A model generated the notes under the pieces. The model saw nothing but the letters and a program-made list of their open reading frames with translations, was not told where the DNA came from and did not search any database. A stretch of DNA of 64,000 bases from Streptomyces sp. TSRI0281. GTDB lineage: Bacteria; Actinomycetota; Actinomycetes; Streptomycetales; Streptomycetaceae. The stretch lies in assembly GCF_001905125.1 (NCBI RefSeq), contig NZ_LWLE01000034.1:509734-573733 (forward strand), written 5' to 3'. The position numbers were made by a program, and so were the translations under genes. Every line of letters starts with the position of its first letter. Within the stretch, counting starts at the first letter, position 1. Shown here piece by piece: positions 7,973 through 15,025 of this stretch.

Positions 7973-8986
7973 TCATTCCTCCAGGGTCAGGCCCTTCCGG
8001 AGCTTGACCAGCGTCCGCGAGAGCAGCCTGGACACATGCATCTGCGAGATGCCGAGCTCGTCACCGATCTCCGACTGGGTCAGATTGGAGACGAACCGGA
8101 GCGAGAGGATCATGCGGTCCCGCGAAGGCAGCGCGGCGATGAGCGGCTTCAGGGACTCGACGTACTCGATGCCTTCGAGTCCGTGGTCCTCGTAGCCGAT
8201 GCGGTCCGCGAGCGCGCCCTCGTGCTCGTCCTCCTCGGGCTTGGCGTCCAGCGAACTCGCGGTGTACGCGTTGCTCGCGGCCATGCCCTCGACGACCTCG
8301 TCGGCGGTGATGCCCAGGCGCCCGGCCAGCTCGCTCACGGTGGGCGAGCGGTCCAGCTTCTGGGCGAGCTCGTCGCCCGCCTTGGCCAGGTCGAGCCGCA
8401 GCTCCTGCAGGCGGCGCGGCACGCGCACGGACCAGCTGGTGTCGCGGAAGAAACGCTTGATCTCGCCGACGATGGTCGGCATCGCGAACGTCGGGAACTC
8501 GACTCCGCGGCTCAGCTCGAACCGGTCGATCGCCTTGATCAGGCCGATGGTGCCGACCTGGACGATGTCCTCCATCGGTTCGCTGCGGGAGCGGAACCGG
8601 GAGGCGGCGAACTTGACGAGGGCCAGGTTGAGTTCGACCAGGGTGTTACGGACGTAGGCGTACTCGTGGGTGCCCTCTTCGAGGGATTCGAGCCGCTCGA
8701 AGAGCGTCTTCGACAGCGCCCTGGCGTCCAGCGCCCCTACTTCGGCGTAGGGCGGGATCTCGGGAAGCCCTTCGAGCCCCGTGTCGCCGGTGTCCGCGGC
8801 GGTGCTGTCTGTGGTGGTGCTGTCTGTGGTGGTTCCTGTGTTGCCGGCGGTACTGAGGGTGGTGCTGGTGGTGCCGGTGCGCGGGCCGGGTACGGCGTTC
8901 GCGGCAGGGAATTCGGAATCGGTCGGTCCCTGAGGACATATCGACGTCGCGTTGTGGGTACGCGCCTCGTCGAGCCGGGGTGACAT
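7973..8986 (-). CDS. sigI: SigB/SigF-type RNA polymerase sigma factor
   Basis: A 337-residue group 3 sigma factor. Region 2 runs from about residue 105 to 180 (LNLALVKFAASRFRSRSEPM, EDIVQVGTIGLIKAIDRF, and FPTFAMPTIVGEIKRFFRD), region 3 follows to about 255, and region 4 with its helix-turn-helix (LTQSEIGDELGISQMHVSRL) occupies the C-terminus. The first 80 residues are a Thr/Ser/Asp-rich tail with near repeats (TTDSTTTDSTAADTGDTG), not seen in the catalytic core of the family. GGAGGAG precedes the ATG by about 5 nt. It is divergent from a STAS antagonist and an anti-sigma kinase, the standard partner-switching arrangement. The symbol sigI rests on remembered synteny with the sigma gene next to hutI in S. 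coelicolor. Confidence 0.88.
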   Translation of the reverse strand: MSPRLDEARTHNATSICPQGPTDSEFPAANAVPGPRTGTTSTTLSTAGNTGTTTDSTTTDSTAADTGDTGLEGLPEIPPYAEVGALDARALSKTLFERLESLEEGTHEYAYVRNTLVELNLALVKFAASRFRSRSEPMEDIVQVGTIGLIKAIDRFELSRGVEFPTFAMPTIVGEIKRFFRDTSWSVRVPRRLQELRLDLAKAGDELAQKLDRSPTVSELAGRLGITADEVVEGMAASNAYTASSLDAKPEEDEHEGALADRIGYEDHGLEGIEYVESLKPLIAALPSRDRMILSLRFVSNLTQSEIGDELGISQMHVSRLLSRTLVKLRKGLTLEE

Positions 8987-9271
8987 GCTTCTCCTCCATC
9001 GTTCTCGGCATATGGCTGCCGATGCCCATACGTGTTCCTGCGGTGAAGCGGCGCCTCCAAAGCCGGCCGTGTTTCTGGTGTCCCTCTACCCTTACCCGGT
9101 TCGTACGGGGACTTACAAGCGCCAAATACCGCTATATGTCCGCTTTGTTGAGTTCTTCGACTACCGCGTGGCGTACGGAACGCGTACTGTTTTACGAACG
9201 TCGGCGGCAGCTACGCATGCAGCCGCACAGGCAGTGACGCGCACAGTGACGAGCGGCGAAGAGGGACGGGC

Positions 9272-9640
9272 ATGGACCGCGGGACGGTCGGCAGTGCGAA
9301 CCGGGGGCGACTTCACGTCGAGGCCCGGACCGAGGGATGCAGCGAGATCGTGACGCCGGTGGGTGAGCTCGATCACCACACCGCCGATCTGCTGCGGGAA
9401 CCTTTGGAGAGCGCGGTCGAGCAGGGGCGTGCGCGCCTGGTGGTCGACTGCTCGCGCCTCGAATTCTGTGATTCCACCGGGCTGAATGTGCTGCTCGGTG
9501 CCCGCCTCAAGGCTGAGGCGGCCGGGGGAGGGGTCCATTTGGCCGGCATGTTGCCCGTCGTGGCGAGAGTTTTCGAGATCACCGGGGCCGAGGCGGTTTT
9601 CACCGTCCACGCCACTCTCGCGGAGGCGCTGGACACCTGA
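9272..9640 (+). CDS. Anti-sigma factor antagonist (STAS domain)
   Basis: A 122-residue single STAS-domain protein of the SpoIIAA/RsbV type. The phosphorylation loop is clear: EFCDSTGLNVLLG with D67-S68-T69-G70, S68 being the expected site for a partner kinase. The opening strand EIVTPVGELDHHTADLL is also typical. Start ATG follows GAGGGAC. It lies divergent from the sigma gene and 190 nt upstream of the anti-sigma ATPase, so I infer that the unphosphorylated form frees the sigma factor by trapping that ATPase. Confidence 0.9.
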   Translation: MDRGTVGSANRGRLHVEARTEGCSEIVTPVGELDHHTADLLREPLESAVEQGRARLVVDCSRLEFCDSTGLNVLLGARLKAEAAGGGVHLAGMLPVVARVFEITGAEAVFTVHATLAEALDT

Positions 9641-9830
9641 CCGCGCCGCGTTTCGTGGCTCCCGGCGCCTTGAGTGTCGCCTGTGTCACGCGATCGTGTG
9701 GGTGAAGTGGGTGTTGTCACGATTCGGCCGGGCAGGAGACACCCCGGCGGTGTCCTGGCGGCCCGCACACTCTGTATCTGATCAGTATCTGTTCGATGGC
9801 GACACGGTGAATCGGTGAGGTGAAGCGCTG

Positions 9831-10322
9831 ATGAGCACCACCCGGCAGCATCCGCCGGGCGACCTCGGCCGCGAGCCGGACGGCGCGGGCGCACCCTCGC
9901 CCGTTCCGGCGGAGCGGCAGTGGCGCACGCTCTCACTGGGGCAGGCCAGTGGCATTGTGCCGATGGCCCGCGACTTCGCCCGGCAGGCGCTCCACGACTG
10001 GGGCTGGCTCCCGGCGTCCACCGCCGACCGCCGCGCCGCCGCCGAGGACGTCCTGCTGGTCGTCTCCGAGCTGGTCACCAACGCCTGCCTGCACGCGGAG
10101 GGCCCCGAGGAACTCCGGATCGGCTGCATGGCGAAGGTGCTGCGGGTGGAGGTCGTCGACCGCGGTGCCGGGCAGCCCGCACCGCGCACCCCGCACCGGG
10201 CCGGACGGCCCGGTGGTCACGGCATGTTCATTGTGCAGCGGCTCTGCCTGGACTGGGGCGTGCAACGTACGCCGGACGAGCCGGGCAAGACCGTCTGGGC
10301 GGAACTCGCCGCTCCTGCGTAA
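9831..10322 (+). CDS. Anti-sigma factor, HATPase (RsbW-like)
   Basis: A 163-residue protein with a GHKL ATPase fold: N-box ELVTNACLHAEGPEELRIGC at about residue 80-100, G1 box VEVVDRGAGQP, and G2 box GGHGMFIVQRLCLDWGV. No histidine phosphoacceptor domain is present, so it belongs to the RsbW/SpoIIAB serine-kinase anti-sigma class. Such proteins bind a SigB-type sigma factor and phosphorylate the STAS partner. The upstream pair (STAS protein, sigma factor) makes them its likely targets. GGTGAAG precedes the ATG. Ends just before a strong terminator. Confidence 0.87.
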   Translation: MSTTRQHPPGDLGREPDGAGAPSPVPAERQWRTLSLGQASGIVPMARDFARQALHDWGWLPASTADRRAAAEDVLLVVSELVTNACLHAEGPEELRIGCMAKVLRVEVVDRGAGQPAPRTPHRAGRPGGHGMFIVQRLCLDWGVQRTPDEPGKTVWAELAAPA

Positions 10323-10381
10323 CTCGCGGCGCGTCACCGCGCCCGCCCCTCCCCGCACATCGCCCCCACCCATGAACACCC

Positions 10382-10408
10382 AAGAGCGCGCCGGATCGGC
10401 GCGCTCTT
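10382..10408 (+). terminator. Intrinsic-type terminator after anti-sigma gene
   Basis: A perfect 12-bp stem (AAGAGCGCGCCG / CGGCGCGCTCTT) with a 3-nt loop, followed by TTTGTCTT. It closes the regulatory module and separates it from the surface-protein operon. Confidence 0.9.
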
Positions 10409-10452
10409 TGTCTTCCCTCCACAAGGCGCCGGGCGTACCTTGAGCGCCCAAT

Positions 10453-10467
10453 CTGATGTGTCGTCAG
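10453..10467 (+). promoter_or_regulatory. Near-palindrome upstream of the surface-protein operon
   Basis: CTGATGTGTCGTCAG is a 6+3+6 inverted repeat with one mismatch (CTGATG against the complement of CGTCAG), flanked by AT-richer bases (CCAAT before, CAAAT after). It lies 60 nt before the GTG of the first gene, in the only gap from which the four-gene operon can be transcribed. I infer an operator or activator site; no regulator is identified. Confidence 0.4.
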
Positions 10468-10526
10468 CAAATCGCGCCGGTACGGAACACGGCGCGCGGC
10501 GACTTCCGGCGTGAGGGGAACACGAG

Positions 10527-11216
10527 GTGTCGAACCAGAAGCGGACAGCGCTGGCGCTGGCGTCTGCGCTGGCGGGCTCGGTGGTGCTGATGGCCGCACC
10601 CGCCGCGCATGCCGAGGTCGTGGACGTCAACTACCAGTGTCAGACGCCCATCGGGCCCAAGGGCGCGGTGTCGCCCATCGATATCAAGGGCGTCAAGAGC
10701 GGCAGCGGCTACCAGCTCACCATGTCCTTCCAGAAGGGCGTCTCCTCCAGTCCGGTCGAACTGGGCAAGGGGGCCATGAAGCCGAGCGCGGTGATCAAGC
10801 TGGGCGGCGCCGAGCAGGGGCAGATCCAGGTGACCGGACCCGCCAACGCGGAGGCGATTCCGCCCAACACCCCCATCAAGATCAGTGACTTGACGGGCAT
10901 GTACACCCCGAAGAAGAGCGGCAAGGTCACCTTCACCGCCGGGGTGCTCACCATCAAGGCCGTCGGTACGACCACCACCTGCACGCCCAAGAACAGCCCC
11001 GGTCCTTCGCTCGAACTCGATGTGCAGGGCTCGGGCGGTTCCTCGGGCGGCTCGGGCGGCGCCCCCGCGGCCCCTCCGGCGGGTGGCGGCGAACTGCCGA
11101 AGACCGGCCCGCTCGACTCGGCGGCAGCGCTCGGCACGCTCGGCGGCACCGTGCTGCTGACCGGGGCGGCCGGGGTGCTGTGGCTGACCCGGCGCGGGCA
11201 GCGGACCACGGGCTGA
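10527..11216 (+). CDS. Secreted cell-wall protein with LPKTG sorting signal
   Basis: A 229-residue exported protein of unknown function. A signal peptide covers residues 1-29 (hydrophobic ALASALAGSVVLMAAPAAHA). The mature part, residues 30-165, is one all-beta-looking domain opening VDVNYQCQTPIGPKG and closing VGTTTTCTPKN, with two cysteines likely bonded. A Gly/Ser/Pro linker follows, then L190-P-K-T-G194, a membrane helix and the positive tail TRRGQRTTG: a complete sortase signal. The same domain recurs as the C-terminal half of the protein at 13461-14825. GTG start. It is first of four genes; the 110-nt gap to the second carries no terminator. Confidence 0.85.
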   Translation: MSNQKRTALALASALAGSVVLMAAPAAHAEVVDVNYQCQTPIGPKGAVSPIDIKGVKSGSGYQLTMSFQKGVSSSPVELGKGAMKPSAVIKLGGAEQGQIQVTGPANAEAIPPNTPIKISDLTGMYTPKKSGKVTFTAGVLTIKAVGTTTTCTPKNSPGPSLELDVQGSGGSSGGSGGAPAAPPAGGGELPKTGPLDSAAALGTLGGTVLLTGAAGVLWLTRRGQRTTG

Positions 11217-11326
11217 GCCCCTGCCGCCGAGCCGCCCGCGCCGAAGAACGCGCGGGTCGCGCGGGCGCAAAGGGCGCAAAGGGCGTGAACGTCGCACAGG
11301 GAGCATCAAGGGAGCGGGAGCCGTCC

Positions 11327-12295
11327 ATGTCGCCGTTGACCGCGTACGCCGCCCGAGCGGCGCTCACCGTACTGCTGTGCGCCTGCTCCATCACCCCGGT
11401 GGCGGCGGCGGACGGCTCCTCGGACACCGCGGGCTCCGCCGGCTGGGTGGCGCGGCCGGCGGCCGGGGGCGCCCGTACCGGCGACAGCGGGCGGCCGTAC
11501 TTCTACCTGGAGGGCGTACCCGGCACGGTCCTCCAGGACCGGCTCTCGGTGACCAACCCCGGCCGGACCCCGCTGACCGTACGGCTGCGGGGCACCGACA
11601 CGTACCGGCGAGAGGGCGCCGACCCTGCCGTACGGGAGGCGAAGGGCTCCACCGGGGCCGGGGCATGGCTGCGGCTCGCCTCGGGGAAGGTGACCGTGCC
11701 CGCCCGCACCCGCGCCGAGGTGCCGTTCGCCGTCACCGTGCCCCCGGACACGGCGCCCGGCGACCACGCAGGGGCGATCGTGGCGGAGAGCGGCGGCCGT
11801 ACGGTGGGCGTCCCGATCCGGCTGCGGGTCGGCGGGCCGACGCTGGCGGCGCTCACCGTGGAGGACGTCGCGGTGTCCGGGCGCACCATCCACTACACGC
11901 TGGTCAACCGCGGCAACGCGACCCTGGCGCCGCGGCTGGCCGTGAGCGCGGACGGGGTCTTCGGCGCGCTGCTGCGCCGCGAGGCCCGCGCCCTGCCGCT
12001 GGAACTGCGCCCCGGACAGCGGGTGGAGCTCACCGAACCCTGGCGGGACGCCCCTGCCCTCGACTCCGCGACGGTCCGGCTGCGGGTCACGGCCGCGGGC
12101 GGTGCGCACGACGAGGCGTCGGCCTCGGCGACGTACGTCCCCGGAGCCCCGTTGGCGGGCGGTGCGCTGCTGGTTCTGGGCGCCCTCGCCGCAGGCGCGT
12201 ACCGGCTCCGGCTCGGGCACCGGCTGCGGCTTCGTCACGGACATCGACAGGACTCCGACGAAAGGCACGTGGTGAAGGCGGGAGCGGACACGTGA
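11327..12295 (+). CDS. Membrane-anchored exported protein resembling WxL/DUF916 proteins
   Basis: A 322-residue protein with a signal peptide (residues 1-27, ending VAAADG), an extracellular part and one C-terminal membrane helix (PLAGGALLVLGALAAGAYRL, about residues 275-297) followed by a very basic His/Arg cytoplasmic tail. The outer part has the pattern of the DUF916-type 'WxL peptidoglycan binding' module: GRPYFYLEGVPGTVLQDRLS, then TVPPDTAPGDHAGAIVAE, followed by a second beta domain (VEDVAVSGRTIHYTLVNRGN). ATG chosen at 11327 because GGGAGCGGGAG precedes it and the signal peptide starts there. In Firmicutes such proteins sit next to surface proteins they hold to the wall; the same is inferred here. 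Its TGA overlaps the GTG of the next gene. Confidence 0.72.
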   Translation: MSPLTAYAARAALTVLLCACSITPVAAADGSSDTAGSAGWVARPAAGGARTGDSGRPYFYLEGVPGTVLQDRLSVTNPGRTPLTVRLRGTDTYRREGADPAVREAKGSTGAGAWLRLASGKVTVPARTRAEVPFAVTVPPDTAPGDHAGAIVAESGGRTVGVPIRLRVGGPTLAALTVEDVAVSGRTIHYTLVNRGNATLAPRLAVSADGVFGALLRREARALPLELRPGQRVELTEPWRDAPALDSATVRLRVTAAGGAHDEASASATYVPGAPLAGGALLVLGALAAGAYRLRLGHRLRLRHGHRQDSDERHVVKAGADT

Positions 12296-13464
12296 GGGAA
12301 CTGACCGGACCGGCGACCCCAGGACGCGGCAACCACCGCCGACCCCCCATACCGCTTCGCGCGCCGCTGACCGTACCGCTTCGCGCTCCGCTGCCGAAGC
12401 TGCTCGTCGCGCTGCTGCTCTGCCTGCTGCCCGCGCTGCTGCTCCTGGGCTCCACCGGAGCCCGTGCGGCGGACGGCCGGCCCGCCGTCACCCTGTCCAA
12501 GAAGGAGGCGGGCAAGGGCGGCGAGATCACCGTCAAGGGCAGTGGCTGGCGGGCCGACACCCTGCTGATGCTGCTGATCTGCGGGCAGTCCACCCCGGAC
12601 AAGGGCGTGATCGGCGGCACCAACTCCTGCGCCAACGCCGAGGGCAGGGCCGTCACCACCGACAAGTCCGGCGCCTTCAGTAAGAAGATGCCGGTGGCCG
12701 AGCCGCCGAAACCCTGCCCGTGTGTCGTGCATGTCGTCACGGTGACCGGGGAACAGGCCGTCGCCGACGCGGTGTTCACGGTCGCCGGGCACCCGACGGC
12801 ACCGCTGCCGCGGCCGACCGGCGGGAAGCTCGCGGTACTGGCCACCACCCGGCTGGAGGGTGACAGCTCACTGCTCACCTGGTTCGGTGCCCCGGCGTCG
12901 CGGCGGCTGGTCGTCACCGTCGGCAATCTCGGCTCCGCCCCGGTCACGGACCCCGTCTTCGAGGTGGGCACCGCGCACGGCGTGTACGCCCCGCAGTGGG
13001 AGGAACACCAGTGGCGCGGCACCGTCGCGCCAGGCCGCAAGGCACAGATCAAGCTCCCGGTCGAACTGGCGGCGGGCGCCCACGGCGACTACCAGGTCTC
13101 CCTGCGGTACGGCACGAAAGTGCTGGCCGAGCAGCCCTGGGGAGTGGGCCGCCCCTGGGGCGTGACGCTCTTCTGGATCCTGCTGTGCGTCGTCGTCCCG
13201 GCCGCCGTCTTCCGTATCGGCATGGCGATCGTCGACAAAGTACGGCCCCGCTCGGACCGGGCGGGCGCCCGTTCCGGCCGCCACCGCCCCCCGCAGCCGC
13301 CGGAGGCGACCGCGAACCTGCCCGTCCTGCGCCGCAGAGGCGGCACGGCACCGCAGGCGCCCCCGGCCGAAGGCCCGACGACGACGACCACGGCCGCGCT
13401 GCCGTGGTTCACCCCGGATTCCGCACCGTCAGAGAACCGACCCACGACGAAGGGACATTCGTGA
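12292..13464 (+). CDS. Exported beta-sandwich protein with C-terminal membrane anchor
   Basis: A 390-residue protein, unrecognised as a whole. A signal or anchor helix lies near residues 35-58 (LPKLLVALLLCLLPALLLLG). The next domain, about residues 63-165, opens VTLSKKEAGKGGEITVKGSG and has paired cysteines (LLICGQS, GTNSCANAEG, PKPCPCVVH), a layout similar to neocarzinostatin-like or IPT-type beta sandwiches. A second beta domain (RRLVVTVGNLGSAPVTDP) follows, then a membrane helix (TLFWILLCVVVPAAVFRIGM, about 298-318) and a long basic, Pro-rich cytoplasmic tail. GTG start and stop overlap its neighbours by 4 nt on both sides, so it is made with them. Confidence 0.68.
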   Translation: MRELTGPATPGRGNHRRPPIPLRAPLTVPLRAPLPKLLVALLLCLLPALLLLGSTGARAADGRPAVTLSKKEAGKGGEITVKGSGWRADTLLMLLICGQSTPDKGVIGGTNSCANAEGRAVTTDKSGAFSKKMPVAEPPKPCPCVVHVVTVTGEQAVADAVFTVAGHPTAPLPRPTGGKLAVLATTRLEGDSSLLTWFGAPASRRLVVTVGNLGSAPVTDPVFEVGTAHGVYAPQWEEHQWRGTVAPGRKAQIKLPVELAAGAHGDYQVSLRYGTKVLAEQPWGVGRPWGVTLFWILLCVVVPAAVFRIGMAIVDKVRPRSDRAGARSGRHRPPQPPEATANLPVLRRRGGTAPQAPPAEGPTTTTTAALPWFTPDSAPSENRPTTKGHS

Positions 13465-14825
13465 GCACGCAACGGAGGATGAGCGCGGCCGGAGTCGCGC
13501 TGATGCTCGGCGGCGCGGGCATTCTGCTGGCCGCGAGCCCGGCCCAGGCCGCCGACGTCTCGTACAGCACGGAGTGCATACCGCCACCCATTTCGGGGCT
13601 GCCCGCCGTGCAGGGCACCACCAAGGTGCAGCTGACCGCGCCCGCCGAGGCGAAGGTCGGTGACGAGATCGAGGTCGTCTGGAAGACGGTGGCCGCCGCT
13701 TCCAAGAATCCCGACATCCTCGACCTGGGCAAGGACACGGTGAAGCCGACCGGCACCATCAAGGTGGGCGGTGCGGCGAGCGGCGAGCTGAAGCTGGAAG
13801 GGCCGCGGCAGAACCCGCCGATCCCCAAGAACAGCCCCATGGTGCTGCCCGACATGAAGGGCACACTGAAGCTGGACATGGCCGGGGAGATCACACTGAC
13901 CCCGGACGCGTACAGCATCAACGTGTCCAAGCCGATCTCCACGGACACCAAGTGCGCCCCGAAGGAGGCCGTCCAGCCCGGCGCCACGATCAAGGTGACG
14001 GAGGGCGGCGGCACCACGACCGGCGGCACGGCCAACGGAGGCACGACCGTCGGCGGCACGACGGCAGGGGGCACGACCGCCGGTGGTACGACGGCGGGTG
14101 GTACATCGGCCGGTGGCACGGACTCCGGGGGCTCCGGCCCCGGCGGGTCCGGCGGCTCCAGCGGCGGCGGCGAGGGGCAGACCGACTTCCCCGGCAAGGA
14201 AGTGTCCGTCGCGTACGCCTGCAAGACGCCCATCGGGGACAAGAAGGCCACGTCCCCCGTGAAGATCAGCGCCAAGAAGAGCGGCGGCGGCTACGCCCTC
14301 ACCGTGAAGTTCAGCAAGTCGGTGATGGACAGCCCGATCGACATCCCGGCGAACCAGGTGAAGCCCTCCATGGAGGTCAAGCTCGGCGGGGCGGACAAGG
14401 GCACCGTCCATGTCGTGGGCCCCCTGAACAAGGAGGTCATCAAGACCGGCGCACCGATCGAGATCCCCGATCTCACCGGTACGTACAAGCCGGGCGCGAG
14501 CGGGAAGTCCACGCTGAGCCCCGGCGTACTGACCGTGCTGGCCGCCGGTACGACGACGACCTGCACCCCGCCCGCGGGGGTCGCCGTCTCGCTGGAACTG
14601 GACACCTCCGCCCAGCCGGGCGGGGCGTCCGGCGGTGACACGGCGGGCTCCGGCGGCGCCGCGGCATCGGGCGGCGGTACGGACTCCGGCGGTGGCCTGG
14701 CCGCCACCGGCGCCGAGGACGACGGCGCCCTGCGCGCACTCGGTCTGGTCGCCGGTACGGCGATCCTGCTGGGCGGCGCGGTGTTCACGTTCACCCCGTG
14801 GCGCAGGCTGCGCGGTACTCGCTGA
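13461..14825 (+). CDS. Two-domain cell-wall protein with LAATG sorting signal
   Basis: A 454-residue exported protein. A signal peptide (residues 1-33, ending AQAAD) is followed by a first beta domain (about 34-180, with ECIPPP and a late TKCAP), a Gly/Thr linker with tandem GGTT units (TTVGGTTAGGTTAGG), and a second domain (about 245-400) that is clearly homologous to the single domain of the first operon gene: both have ACKTPIG/QCQTPIG near the start, PSMEVKLGGA/PSAVIKLGGA in the middle and AGTTTTCTP/VGTTTTCTP at the end. It ends with L413-A-A-T-G417, a membrane helix and PWRRLRGTR. LAXTG is the class E sortase signal known from chaplins, unlike the LPKTG of the first gene. GTG overlaps the previous TGA. 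Confidence 0.82.
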   Translation: MSTQRRMSAAGVALMLGGAGILLAASPAQAADVSYSTECIPPPISGLPAVQGTTKVQLTAPAEAKVGDEIEVVWKTVAAASKNPDILDLGKDTVKPTGTIKVGGAASGELKLEGPRQNPPIPKNSPMVLPDMKGTLKLDMAGEITLTPDAYSINVSKPISTDTKCAPKEAVQPGATIKVTEGGGTTTGGTANGGTTVGGTTAGGTTAGGTTAGGTSAGGTDSGGSGPGGSGGSSGGGEGQTDFPGKEVSVAYACKTPIGDKKATSPVKISAKKSGGGYALTVKFSKSVMDSPIDIPANQVKPSMEVKLGGADKGTVHVVGPLNKEVIKTGAPIEIPDLTGTYKPGASGKSTLSPGVLTVLAAGTTTTCTPPAGVAVSLELDTSAQPGGASGGDTAGSGGAAASGGGTDSGGGLAATGAEDDGALRALGLVAGTAILLGGAVFTFTPWRRLRGTR

Positions 14826-14830
14826 CGCAC

Positions 14831-14930
14831 CGCGCGACGAGCCGTACGGCACGACGAGCCGTAGCCGTATGGCACGACGAGACACCGCACGACGAGACAC
14901 ACCGCACGACGAGCCGTACCGCACGACGAA
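14831..14930. repeat. Six imperfect copies of GCACGACGAG
   Basis: Copies start at 14831, 14848, 14871, 14887, 14904 and 14921 (first has GCGC, last ends GAA), 16-23 bp apart, directly after the operon stop. No protein or structure is implied; it looks like slippage-generated spacer sequence. Confidence 0.75.
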
Positions 14931-14932
14931 GA

Positions 14933-14962
14933 GCCGCCGCACCGTTCTCCCGGTGCGGCGGC
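14933..14962. terminator. Hairpin between convergent surface operon and peptide transporter
   Basis: GCCGCCGCACC (14933-14943) pairs with GGTGCGGCGGC (14952-14962) around an 8-nt loop, followed by CCTTCCGTTC. It can end the operon on the plus strand and the transporter transcript on the minus strand. Confidence 0.8.
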
Positions 14963-15008
14963 CCTTCCGTTCACGGACGGGGTGCGGCGGCCCTTCCGTT
15001 CACGGACG
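14952..15008. repeat. 28-bp exact direct repeat containing the terminator arm
   Basis: Positions 14952-14979 and 14981-15008 are identical 28-mers starting GGTGCGGCGGCCCTTCC, one base apart. The first copy supplies the right arm of the terminator hairpin, so a second equivalent right arm is available. Confidence 0.85.
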
Positions 15009-15025
15009 ACGAGTGTCAGTACCCG

